From assembly GCF_014642855.1 (NCBI RefSeq), contig NZ_BMJB01000001.1, positions 1,984,001 through 2,048,000 on the forward strand: a DNA stretch of 64,000 bases, read 5' to 3'. The notes under the pieces are model-generated. The model ran no database searches and had not been told where the DNA came from. It saw only the letters and a program-made list of their open reading frames with translations. Below are positions 27,201-34,676 of the stretch, piece after piece; position 1 is the stretch's first letter, and every line of letters starts with the position of its first letter. A program made the translations under genes and the position numbers. This stretch comes from Edaphobacter acidisoli. GTDB taxonomy: Bacteria > Acidobacteriota > Terriglobia > Terriglobales > Acidobacteriaceae.

Positions 27201-27965
27201 ACCGGCAAAGCGACCTTCCTCATCAACTACACCTTCAGCAAGGTCATGGGCATCCGTGACGGCCAGAGCGACAACGGCAACGGCGACGGCACCTCCATCG
27301 ACGCCTTCGTTCTGCGCAACAACTACGGCCCTCTGTCCTACGACCACACCCACATCATCAACGGCACCTACTACGTGCAGTTGCCGGGCATCAACAACGC
27401 CAACCTGCTCGAGCGCACCGTCGTCAACGGCTGGCAGCTCTCCGGCGATCTCCAATTCCAGACCGGCGCTCCACTCCAGCCCAACACCGGCGGGACTATG
27501 AACGTCACCTGGAACGGCGTCAGCAATGCCTACCTGCTCGGCACCGATTCGCTGGTTCTTTCGCCATACCTCACCTGCGATCCGCGCAACGGCACGGGCG
27601 GAGGCAAATACTTCAACCCGTCCTGCTTCGAGACGCCAACCACGCTCGGCAAGAACGGCCCCGCCGTCTGGCCCTACATCAAGGGACCGGCCTACTTCAA
27701 CACAGACATCGCGATGTTCAAGGACCTGAAGATCACCGAAAGCCAGCACGTACAGTTCCGCGCCTCGGCCTTCAACTTCATCAACCATCCCTTGTCGCAG
27801 TTTGGTCTTGCCAACGACATCAACCTGCAAATGAGCTGCGCGACAAATGGCGCGACTGCAGGTTGCCCAGGCGGCGGGTCCAACACCAACATCACCACCA
27901 CCGGCAAGCCGTACTACGAGATCGGACGTCGAGTCATCGAAGTCGCCCTCAAGTACTACTTCTAA
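24255..27965 (+). CDS. TonB-dependent receptor, Oar-like, with carboxypeptidase-regulatory domain
   Basis: A 1236-residue outer-membrane protein. Residues 1-about 42 are a signal peptide with a long basic N-region (cleavage near LFAQ-SSG). Residues about 46-125 form a carboxypeptidase-regulatory-like (CNA-B type) domain (GTISGTVADTTGAVVPNASV). A plug domain follows, then a large beta-barrel that ends in aromatic VIEVALKYYF, the usual barrel C-terminus. The ATG is preceded by an ideal AGGAGG. The gene stands alone between a strong promoter and a strong terminator. Such Oar-like receptors are numerous in Acidobacteriota and are often linked to uptake of plant or microbial polysaccharides. The substrate here is inferred only from the murein-sugar genes downstream. 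Confidence 0.93.
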   Translation: MKQQSQFTLWAQDGSQWLRSWALAFACVMFVLCLTPGTLFAQSSGGTISGTVADTTGAVVPNASVVLVNTQSGDKRASVSNGSGFFNFAAVSPGTYKLTISASGFSTYVATDIIMHLGENHNLPSIALKVSSSNAVVEVVSSQAAVIPLDTGESSMTLSSKLVQNLSIQGRDAAELVKFMPGMAMNTGLTQTQFSSLTTQTNSGPIGAFSASGTQPYGGMQMTLDGASLVDVGNQGTQIANVNQDTTAEFTYLNAAFGADTPRGPTIIQITSKSGGQGYHGDIYTYLRNWQANANDAYYKASSGSNIRPMDHQIYPGATFGGPVLIPGTSFNRNRDKLFFFAGFEKMLQNPFPTLHYLVTPTTNMINGDFSAATLPGAQTAGSSWWPTAQVPCANAANWTSFCPSGGANQNMFANGQIPSSYWDADGRALMTYLNKINPPNIDPATHNGYNFRFLDAPPVNRWELRLRGDYDPTVNDKLSVVYTQQNEADINNFGIWWDPGFASPLPSQMNATTKANLWTANYVHVFGAETTNEASFAYTYFTFPPAFTNPSAMTASTAGYTTAAPFDTSKVNSFDQIPNLVSWGCNTGNDNGCFPGLYAPPSIKAFGNAYGNIKKIWSLQDNFTRVLGRHSLKAGVFWDENFQTQTTGYGNWTQGAIDFDNYSTYTTNNPLADLLIGHTDGISQYSDAPVHNMAFHEWAAYIQDQWHVARKLTFNYGIRLEHEGNWYPTSGPGLAIFDPSKYDNTANAPTWTGAVWHQIDSSVPQSGFTSKLLYPDVRFGGAYDMWGDGSTVLRGGFGIYRWQFSEGDIDAALNPALNVNSISTPSTTSIAQLATFAPSAGSWCATNSSCPSGVDLIKQGDDASPYTMNWDFMIDKTLPGRMVFETQYIGNHTANALLTGNGTTPSFYANINKIPIGGLYGTDALTGVNYWQQSCATGTCATPASNYYGGYRPYANYGVLNLIQHGSYSNYNGLVAALQKQTGKATFLINYTFSKVMGIRDGQSDNGNGDGTSIDAFVLRNNYGPLSYDHTHIINGTYYVQLPGINNANLLERTVVNGWQLSGDLQFQTGAPLQPNTGGTMNVTWNGVSNAYLLGTDSLVLSPYLTCDPRNGTGGGKYFNPSCFETPTTLGKNGPAVWPYIKGPAYFNTDIAMFKDLKITESQHVQFRASAFNFINHPLSQFGLANDINLQMSCATNGATAGCPGGGSNTNITTTGKPYYEIGRRVIEVALKYYF

Positions 27966-27985
27966 ACGCAACCATCAACGAAACA

Positions 27986-28023
27986 CAGACGCCCCAACTT
28001 TGCGGTTGGGGCGTCTGCTTTTA
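27986..28023 (+). terminator. Rho-independent terminator after the receptor gene
   Basis: CAGACGCCCCAAC (27986-27998) and GTTGGGGCGTCTG (28005-28017) form a perfect 13-bp stem with a 6-nt loop, followed by CTTTT. It lies 20 bp after the receptor stop codon. Confidence 0.92.
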
Positions 28024-28091
28024 AGAACCATCATGATGATCGTTTCAACCGGAGCGTAGCGAAATAGAGGGCGGCTCCTCTACCTCAACGC

Positions 28092-29012
28092 CTAGCCATT
28101 GCGCGCCCGCCAAATCGCACCCTCCAAAGCATCCGCCGCACACTCCAGCACCCGCACCTCAGGAGCGACCCCTTTCAGCGTCCTCGCCATCGCCTCTCGC
28201 ACCGGAGCGATATGTTCCAGCACGCTTCCCGTATAAGCGACACCCACCTCGCCGCCGCCCGTAAACTCGCGCATCTTCACCGCAACAATCGACACCACAT
28301 CACCCAACTCCTCGCCACCACGCTGCAGCAGCGATAGCGCCAGATCATCACCATCCTGCGCGCACTTCGACACCACCGGCGCCAGCGTCGCAAAGTCCGG
28401 AGCAGGAATCCCATTTGCCTTGCCCACAATCTCGCCCAGCGAAATCCCGCCCCAGAACTCGCCAATTTTCTCCAACAGCGTCGTCGGCACTCCGCGATCC
28501 TTCGCCCAAAATCCCGCGCGCAGAGCCTCCAACCCAATCCAGTAGCCGCTGCCCTCATCGCCCAGCACGTGTCCCCAGCCGCCCGAGATGAACTTGTGAA
28601 TCTCACCCGTCGCCCGCTCAACAGCGCGCCCCATCACAATCGTGCCCGTCCCCGCGACCACCAAAATCCCCGTGCCGCCATTGAACGCCCCATCAAGCGC
28701 AATCTCTTCATCGCCGCACAACACCAGATCGCCGCCCGCAGCCTTCTTCAACTCGCGCTCCGCCCATTCGCGCACAGCGTCAATCCCAAACCCGCCAAGC
28801 CCCGCGCACGTCCGCGTCACATCACGCAAATCCACACCCGCGGAACTCGCAACCTCGCTGAGCATCGCCCGCAGCCGCTTCGTCGCTTCTTCTTCACCCA
28901 CGCGCGTCAGCTTCACGCTGCCTGTCGTCGTCTTCGCCAGCACGCGCGTCTCATCCGCCACCGCGCACCGCGTCTTCGTCCCACCCGAATCAATCGCCAG
29001 AAAAAGAGCCAT
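28092..29012 (-). CDS. BadF/BadG-type ATPase, probable N-acetylglucosamine/muramic acid kinase
   Basis: A 306-residue sugar kinase of the BadF/BadG/BcrA family, which includes N-acetylglucosamine kinase and MurK. Features: phosphate-binding DSGGTKTRC at residues 8-16, ISGGWGHVLGDEGSGYWIG (about 142-160), the second phosphate motif VVAGTGTIVMG (about 118-128) and an adenosine motif near AYTGSVLE. The start is ATG 29012 behind GGAAGG. It is divergent from the symporter-amidase-muramidase gene with a 66-bp gap, so the two may share regulation. Phosphorylation of the GlcNAc or MurNAc released and imported by that protein is the likely role. Family membership is clear; the exact sugar is not. Confidence 0.87.
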   Translation of the reverse strand: MALFLAIDSGGTKTRCAVADETRVLAKTTTGSVKLTRVGEEEATKRLRAMLSEVASSAGVDLRDVTRTCAGLGGFGIDAVREWAERELKKAAGGDLVLCGDEEIALDGAFNGGTGILVVAGTGTIVMGRAVERATGEIHKFISGGWGHVLGDEGSGYWIGLEALRAGFWAKDRGVPTTLLEKIGEFWGGISLGEIVGKANGIPAPDFATLAPVVSKCAQDGDDLALSLLQRGGEELGDVVSIVAVKMREFTGGGEVGVAYTGSVLEHIAPVREAMARTLKGVAPEVRVLECAADALEGAIWRARNG

Positions 29013-29078
29013 AGCCTTCCATCATAAGTGACCGCCCCTCACTGCCAGAACCCCCGCCAACCCGATACACTCTCGTCT

Positions 29079-32000
29079 ATGCTTGCAGCCGCGCTTCCCA
29101 CGCGACTCCACACCGTGGACCTCGCCCTCATTGCCGTCTACCTCATCGGCATCACGCTCTTCGGCCTACGCTTCCGCGGCAAAGACAAAGGCTCCCGCTC
29201 GCTGCGCAACTACTTCCTCGCCGACCAGACCATCCCATGGTGGGCCATCATGCTCTCCATCGTCTCGGCCGAGACCAGCACCCTCACCATCATCTCCATC
29301 CCCGGCCTCGCCTTCATGAGCGACTTCGGCTTCCTGCAACTCGTCATCGGCTACGTCATCGGCCGCACCATCGTCGCCTTCCTCTTTCTGCCCAAATACT
29401 TCAAGGGCGAGATGTACACCGCCTACCAGCTCATCGACCATCGCTTCGGCCCCGCGCTGCACAAAGTCACCGCCGGACTCTTCCTCGCCACCCGCGCCGC
29501 TGCCGAAGGCGTCCGCGTCTTCGCCGTCTCCATCGTCGTCGCCATCGCCATCGGCACCGGAGACCTCATCTCCATCCTGCTCATCTCTGCCCTCACGCTG
29601 CTCTACACCTTCGAAGGCGGCATGGCAGCCGTCATCTGGACCGACGTCGTCCAGATGATCATCTACTTCGGCGGCACGCTCGTCGCCATCTTCACCCTCA
29701 GCTCCCACGTCCCCGGAGGCTGGCACACCATCCACGCCGTCGCCGGAGCCGCAGGCCGCTTCCATCTCTTCCACTTCGCCATGAATCTCACCGAGACTTA
29801 CACCTTCTGGGCCGGCGTCCTCGGCGGCACGTTTCTCACGATGGCCTCGCACGGCACCGATCAACTCATGGTGCAACGCATGCTCGCCGCCCGCAACCTG
29901 CGCCAGTCGCAACTCGCCCTGATCTCATCCGGCCTGGTCATCTTCGTCCAGTTCGCCATCTTCCTTCTGATCGGTGCCGGCCTCTACGTCTTCTACGGCC
30001 TGCACCCCGCCACCTTTAGTAGTGCCGACCGTATCTTCCCCACCTTCATCGTCCAGGAGATGCCCATCGGCATCGCCGGTCTTCTCGTCGCCGCCATCCT
30101 CGCGGCGGCCATGTCCAACCTCAGCGCAGCATACAACTCGCTCTCCAGCACCACAGTCGTCGACTTCTACATGCACCTCAGGCCCAACGCAGACGAGCGC
30201 GAGCGCATGTTGATCTCCCGTTCCTCCACCGTCATCTGGGCCCTGGTCCTCTGCGCCATCGCCGTCTACTGCTTCTACGCCGGAGGCAAAGGCCACGTCG
30301 TCGAGATCGGCCTCTCCATCGCCTCGGTAGCCTATGGCGCACTGCTCGGAGTCTTTCTCCTCGGCACCATCGCCCGCTACGCCACGCAAACCGGAGCTAT
30401 CATCGGCATGATCGTTGGCTTCGCTCTCAACGTCTGGCTCTGGCAAGGAGACTTCCCCGCGCACCTCGGCCTCATCACCATCCCGCACATCGCCTACACC
30501 TGGTACGTCCTCATAGGAGCAATCGTGACCTTCACCATCGGCTCACTCGCCAGCCTCATCTTCCGCACAAAGCCACGGACGAAAACAGCAGCCACCGCCG
30601 CAGTCATCCTCTTCTGTCTCTCTGCATTTCCATTCCGTGCCCTGAGCTTGTCGAAGGGGCAGGAATCTGCTTCTCCCCAGCTCGCCACTCATCAGCTCGC
30701 CATTCATCAGCCTGTCATCCTGAGCGGAGCCCCTGAGCGAGCCGTAGGCGAGTCGAACGGGGCGCAGTCGAAGGACCCCGAGAGTGCCAGTCCAGCCCAA
30801 ACCGCTCAACCCCTTTCAGCCACAGCCGCCAAACCCGACTTCTCCCAAATCACCACCCTCATCAATCAAGGCATCGCCGAGCACCGTCTCCCCGGCGCAG
30901 TCGTCCTCATCGACCACGACGGCCACCAGGTCTTCGAGCAGGCCTACGGCGACCGCAAGGTCGCCAGCGAACTCAGCCCCAACGGCAGCACCGCAGCCGA
31001 GCCCATGACCGAAGACACCATCTTCGACATGGCCTCGCTCAGCAAATGCCTCTCCACCGCCACAGCCATCATGCAGCTCTACGAACAGGGCAAGCTCCAG
31101 TTCGACGACCCCGTCGCAAAATACCTCCCAGCCTTCGCTCAAAACGGCAAGGAGCACGTCACCATCCGCGAGCTGCTCACGCACTACTCCGGCCTGCCGC
31201 CCGACATCTCACTCAAAGACCCCTGGGGCCTCAGCAAGCCAGACAAAGCCGAAGGCATCAAGCGCGCGATGGAATCCCCACTCGCCAATCCTCCCGGAAC
31301 AAAGTTCGTCTACTCCGACATCAACTTCATCACCCTCGGCGCGCTCGTCGAAAAACTCAGCGGCGAACCACTCGACGTCTACGCCGAGCAACACATCTTC
31401 AAACCCCTCGGCATGTCGCACACACGCTACCTGCCGATCGCTAAAGCCTGCGGCCCCTACACCATCGTCGGCGCGGCCATTACGCTGCCCGCGCAAATCC
31501 CCACGGACGAAGGCGGCCCCTGCCACGGCGACCAATGGAACGCACTCGACTGGGTCCCCAACGTCGCCCCCACCACGCACGACGACGAGGGCAACGCCGA
31601 AACCAACCCACACTTCAACATGCTCACCCGCGGCACCGTCCACGACCCAACCACCCGCCGCATGGGCGGAGTCGCAGGCCACGCCGGAGTCTTCTCCACC
31701 GCGCACGACGTCTCGCTCTACGCCAACGCGCTGCTTGAAAAACTCCTCGACAACACCGGCCCATTTCCGCTCAAGCAATCCACCCTCAAGCTCATGACCT
31801 CACCTGAGCAGCCCGCCACTGCCGAAGACACCGCCACCATCTTCACGCCCGACGGCCAGGTCACCAAAGGCGTCGCCGTACACGGCTATGGCTGGGACAT
31901 CAACACCGCCTTCTCGCGCCCACGCGGCTCCATCTTCCCCATCGGCTCGTTCGGCCACACCGGCTTCACCGGCACCTCACTCTGGATGGACCCCGCAAGC

Positions 32001-33365
32001 GACACCGCCGTCATCATCCTCGCCAACGCAGTCCACCCACACGGCCACACCTCCATCTCAGCCCTACGCGGAGCCGTCGCCACCGCCGCCGCCCAGGCCC
32101 TCGGCCTCAGCAATTCAAATCAAGCAGGTCCCACCCAAACCGGCATCGACGTCCTCGAATCCACCCACTTCAGCGCACTCCGCGAAGCCGAAGCCCGCCA
32201 CGGAGGCCATCTCCGCCTCGGTCTGCTCACCAACCAATCCGGCCTCGACTCACACGGCCATCGCACCGTAGACATCCTCTACAACGACGCAGCCAAAGCC
32301 GTCCCAGGCGTCGAACTCACCACACTCTTCTCGCCTGAGCACGGACTCTTCGGCGCCAAAGACTCCACCAACATCCCCAACGACACCGACCCCACCACCC
32401 ACCTCCCCATCATCAGCCTCTACGGAGCCAAGCCCGAGCAGCGCCACCCGCGCCCAGAAGACCTTAGCAACCTCGACGCCGTCGTCGTCGACCTGCAAGA
32501 CGCAGGCGTCCGCTTCTACACCTACGACACCTGCATGGGCTACTTCCTCGAAGCCGCCGCACACCAGCGCGCCCTCGGGCATAACCTTGAAATCATCGTC
32601 CTCGACCGCCCCGACATCATCGGCGGCACCGAAGTCCAGGGCCCCGTCTCCGACCCCGGCTCCGAGTCCTACATCAACTACATGCCCATCCCCGTCCGCC
32701 CCGGCCTCACCATCGGCGAGCTCGCCCGCTACTTCAACTCCGAGCGCCTCATCCCCACCACCGCAAACTCCAACGTCCACACCACCATCAAAGCCCCGCT
32801 CACCGTCGTCGAGATGCAGAACTGGCACCGCGCCGACTACTTCGACGCAACCCACCTCCCCTGGACCAACCCCAGCCCCAACCTCCGCACTCTCGACGCC
32901 TCCATCCTCTACCCCGGCCTTGGCTTCCTCGACGCCACCAACGTCTCCGTCGGCCGCGGCACCGACAAGCCCTTCGAGCAGATCGGCGCCACCTACATCG
33001 ACGGCACCCAGCTCGCCGCCTACCTCACCGCCCGCCACATCCCCGGCGTCACCTTCGCCCCCACCACCTTCCACGTCGAAGAAAACTCCAACCACTACCC
33101 CGGCCACGGCAAAACCATCTCCGGCATCTCCTTCACCATCACCGACCGCTCCGCACTCGACTCCCCCGAGCTCGGCATCGAAGTCCTCAGCGCCCTCCAC
33201 CACCTCTACCCGCAGTTCCCCCTCGAAAAAGCCTCCCACCTCGTAGCCAACGCCCAAACCATGCAAGCCCTCACCAACGACGAAGATCCCCGCATGATCG
33301 CCGCTGCCTGGACCGACGCCCTCACTACCTTCAGCCAAAAGCGCACCCAATACCTTTTGTATTAG
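29079..33365 (+). CDS. fusion: sodium/solute symporter + AmiE-like serine hydrolase + NamZ-like (DUF1343) exo-muramidase
   Basis: One 1428-residue reading frame with three parts. Residues 1-about 500: an SSS-family sodium/solute symporter (SIVSAETSTLTIISIPG, ATRAAAEGVRVFA, LAAAMSNLSAAYNSLSS). A last hydrophobic segment (about 504-520) precedes a linker (about 515-584) built from interspersed repeats. Residues about 590-1010: a class C beta-lactamase-fold serine hydrolase with SLSK (Ser 653, Lys 656), YSD (Tyr 745) and HTG (960-962), resembling B. subtilis AmiE, an N-acetylmuramyl-L-alanine amidase. Residues about 1025-1428: DUF1343/NamZ exo-beta-N-acetylmuramidase (LTNQSGLD, LFSPEHGLFG, VVDLQDAGVRFYTY, VLDRPDIIGG, SVGRGTDKPFE). 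In Bacillus the last two are separate genes of MurNAc recovery. The start is ATG 29079 without a Shine-Dalgarno; a TACACT 7 bases upstream hints at a leaderless message. A GTG at 29028 is an alternative. Confidence 0.9.
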   Translation: MLAAALPTRLHTVDLALIAVYLIGITLFGLRFRGKDKGSRSLRNYFLADQTIPWWAIMLSIVSAETSTLTIISIPGLAFMSDFGFLQLVIGYVIGRTIVAFLFLPKYFKGEMYTAYQLIDHRFGPALHKVTAGLFLATRAAAEGVRVFAVSIVVAIAIGTGDLISILLISALTLLYTFEGGMAAVIWTDVVQMIIYFGGTLVAIFTLSSHVPGGWHTIHAVAGAAGRFHLFHFAMNLTETYTFWAGVLGGTFLTMASHGTDQLMVQRMLAARNLRQSQLALISSGLVIFVQFAIFLLIGAGLYVFYGLHPATFSSADRIFPTFIVQEMPIGIAGLLVAAILAAAMSNLSAAYNSLSSTTVVDFYMHLRPNADERERMLISRSSTVIWALVLCAIAVYCFYAGGKGHVVEIGLSIASVAYGALLGVFLLGTIARYATQTGAIIGMIVGFALNVWLWQGDFPAHLGLITIPHIAYTWYVLIGAIVTFTIGSLASLIFRTKPRTKTAATAAVILFCLSAFPFRALSLSKGQESASPQLATHQLAIHQPVILSGAPERAVGESNGAQSKDPESASPAQTAQPLSATAAKPDFSQITTLINQGIAEHRLPGAVVLIDHDGHQVFEQAYGDRKVASELSPNGSTAAEPMTEDTIFDMASLSKCLSTATAIMQLYEQGKLQFDDPVAKYLPAFAQNGKEHVTIRELLTHYSGLPPDISLKDPWGLSKPDKAEGIKRAMESPLANPPGTKFVYSDINFITLGALVEKLSGEPLDVYAEQHIFKPLGMSHTRYLPIAKACGPYTIVGAAITLPAQIPTDEGGPCHGDQWNALDWVPNVAPTTHDDEGNAETNPHFNMLTRGTVHDPTTRRMGGVAGHAGVFSTAHDVSLYANALLEKLLDNTGPFPLKQSTLKLMTSPEQPATAEDTATIFTPDGQVTKGVAVHGYGWDINTAFSRPRGSIFPIGSFGHTGFTGTSLWMDPASDTAVIILANAVHPHGHTSISALRGAVATAAAQALGLSNSNQAGPTQTGIDVLESTHFSALREAEARHGGHLRLGLLTNQSGLDSHGHRTVDILYNDAAKAVPGVELTTLFSPEHGLFGAKDSTNIPNDTDPTTHLPIISLYGAKPEQRHPRPEDLSNLDAVVVDLQDAGVRFYTYDTCMGYFLEAAAHQRALGHNLEIIVLDRPDIIGGTEVQGPVSDPGSESYINYMPIPVRPGLTIGELARYFNSERLIPTTANSNVHTTIKAPLTVVEMQNWHRADYFDATHLPWTNPSPNLRTLDASILYPGLGFLDATNVSVGRGTDKPFEQIGATYIDGTQLAAYLTARHIPGVTFAPTTFHVEENSNHYPGHGKTISGISFTITDRSALDSPELGIEVLSALHHLYPQFPLEKASHLVANAQTMQALTNDEDPRMIAAAWTDALTTFSQKRTQYLLY
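30623..30830. repeat. interspersed repeats inside the fusion gene, translated as the linker
   Basis: Two repeat units lie back to back within the coding frame. The first (30623-30674) runs GCATTTCCATTCCGTGCCC to AGGAATCTGCTTCT. The second starts GTCATCCTGAGCGGAG (30714), contains GCAGTCGAAGGACCCCGA, and ends in AACCCCTTTCAGCCACAGCC (about 30808-30827). The same modules, in the same style, occur between genes at 33413-33465 and 34359-34583. Their translation gives the Ala/Ser/Gln-rich segment around FRALSLSKGQESAS. Confidence 0.8.
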
Positions 33366-33643
33366 GACCGTTCTCTCCGCAGCGCCGTGCTCCCGCAACG
33401 ATCACCCAAGCCGTCATCCTGAGCGAAGGCGGCGCTTTTGCCGCCGAAGTCGAAGGACCCCGAGACCGCATCGGTCACCCATACAGGTCACCCATTTCGG
33501 CCACGAAGCATCGCCGCGGGTCGAAGGCGCAGCCCAGGCGCCCCGCAATGCAGCCAAACCCTGTTCCTCCCCAGACACCCCCGCAAAAATACATCCTCCC
33601 TTTACCGTCCCTGCGTCACAATAGACAACGAGGAAACTCCCCG
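33366..33643. repeat. intergenic region with CATCCTGAGCGAAG-family repeat
   Basis: The 278 bp between the fusion gene and phoU hold one repeat at 33413-33465: GTCATCCTGAGCGAAGG, a GGCGGC/GCCGCC hairpin, then GTCGAAGGACCCCGAGACCG. A CACAAT (33617-33622) 21 bp before the phoU ATG could be a -10 element. No gene seen. Confidence 0.65.
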
Positions 33644-34324
33644 ATGCCTCGCATCTACTTTCAACAACAACTCGTCATCCTCAAAGACAGGCTGCTCGCC
33701 ATGGCCGCGCTCTCGCAGCAGGCTCTCGCTCTCTCCGTCGAAGCCTGCCTCACCGGCGACACCGCCCTCAGCGAGCATGTCCGCGAGATCGAAGATGCCA
33801 TCAACACCGCCGAGCGCGAAGTCGACGAGATGGCCTACGACCTCCTCGCCACCGAGCAGCCCATGGCGATCGACCTCCGCTTCATCCTCTCCATCATCAA
33901 GATCAACAGCGACCTCGAGCGCATCGGCGACCAGGCCAGCAACATCGCCGCCCGCGCCCAGCCGCTCAACGAGCCCACCTCCGACCTGCCCATCGACATG
34001 ACCAACCTCCGCGACATGGGCGAGCGAGTCGGCATCATGATCCGCACCGCCGTCCAGGCACTCGTCGAAGCCGACGCGCGCCTCGCCGAATCCGTCCTCA
34101 CCCAGGACGACGAAGTCGACGAGCTCAACCGCATCGTCCAGACCGACCTCGTCGGCCTCATGCAGAACCATCCATCCATCAGCAGCCAGGCGCTCGCAGC
34201 CATCATCGTCTCGCGCAACCTCGAGCGCTCCGCCGACCACGCCACCAACATCGCCGAAGACGTCATCTTCTGGGTCCGCGGCTCTGACGTCCGCCACAAG
34301 TTCTCCCTCGCCGAAGCCGACTGA
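33644..34324 (+). CDS. phoU: phosphate signalling protein PhoU
   Basis: A 226-residue all-helical protein with two PhoU repeats (about residues 15-105 and 120-210). Motifs: EREVDEMAYDLLATEQPMA (in the first repeat), DLRFILSIIKINSDLERIGDQ, quoted in part, and SRNLERSADHATNIAEDVIFW in the second, in part. PhoU negatively links the Pst phosphate transporter to the PhoR/PhoB sensor system and dampens phosphate uptake. The start is ATG 33644 behind CGAGGA; the open frame extends further upstream without family similarity. No pst or phoB/phoR gene is adjacent, which is unusual. Flanking DNA is repeat-rich. Confidence 0.94.
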   Translation: MPRIYFQQQLVILKDRLLAMAALSQQALALSVEACLTGDTALSEHVREIEDAINTAEREVDEMAYDLLATEQPMAIDLRFILSIIKINSDLERIGDQASNIAARAQPLNEPTSDLPIDMTNLRDMGERVGIMIRTAVQALVEADARLAESVLTQDDEVDELNRIVQTDLVGLMQNHPSISSQALAAIIVSRNLERSADHATNIAEDVIFWVRGSDVRHKFSLAEAD

Positions 34325-34358
34325 CCCTTGTCCCTGAAGTTCGCGCACAAATAACAGT

Positions 34359-34529
34359 GCCATCCTGAGCGAAGCTTGCCATCGTAAGGAAAAGGCCGTC
34401 ATCCTGAGCGAAGATTGCAATCGTAAGAAAAAAGCCGTCATCCTGAGCGAAGCGACCGCAGGGAGCGGAGTCGAAGGACCCCGACACCGCCAATACCGCC
34501 CATATCTTCAAACCCTTTCAGCCACAGCC
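34359..34529. repeat. tandem CATCCTGAGCGAAG array, 39-bp period
   Basis: CATCCTGAGCGAAG occurs at 34361, 34400 and 34439, exactly 39 bp apart. The first two units are near-identical (each followed by a TTGCxATCGTAAG stretch and an A-rich run ending GCCGT). The third passes into the full module ending GGAGTCGAAGGACCCCGACA and then AACCCTTTCAGCCACAGCC (34511-34529). It lies between phoU and the slipin gene. Confidence 0.8.
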
Positions 34530-34530
34530 T

Positions 34531-34583
34531 TTCGCATTTCATTCCGCACCTGAGCGAAGTCGAAGCGAGAGGAATCCGCTGTT
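34531..34583. repeat. interspersed repeat, GCATTTC...GGAATCCGC family
   Basis: TTCGCATTTCATTCCGCACC, CTGAGCGAAGTCGAAGC and GAGAGGAATCCGCTGTTCC. Another member of the family seen at 19721, 30623 and 51275, here directly after the CATCCTGAGCGAAG array, the reverse of the order found inside the fusion gene. Confidence 0.7.
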
Positions 34584-34676
34584 CCGCGCACAAATCCACC
34601 GCATAGCGAATCACCACCGCCACCGCGTTACAATCAATCGGCGGACAAACCCGCGCGCCGAGGCCCACCGAAAATC

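Noticed and set aside
25401..27971. Two long minus-strand frames (375 and 399 codons) opposite the receptor gene
   Set aside because: Antisense shadows in high-GC DNA with Val/Gly-rich products and no ribosome-binding sites; the plus-strand receptor explains the region.
32250..33398. 382-codon minus-strand frame opposite the NamZ-like domain
   Set aside because: Gly/Val/Asp-rich antisense translation without known motifs.
34361..34482. Possible CRISPR array
   Set aside because: Three 14-bp cores at 39-bp steps, but the intervening segments are themselves near-identical and part of a dispersed repeat, with no cas genes.
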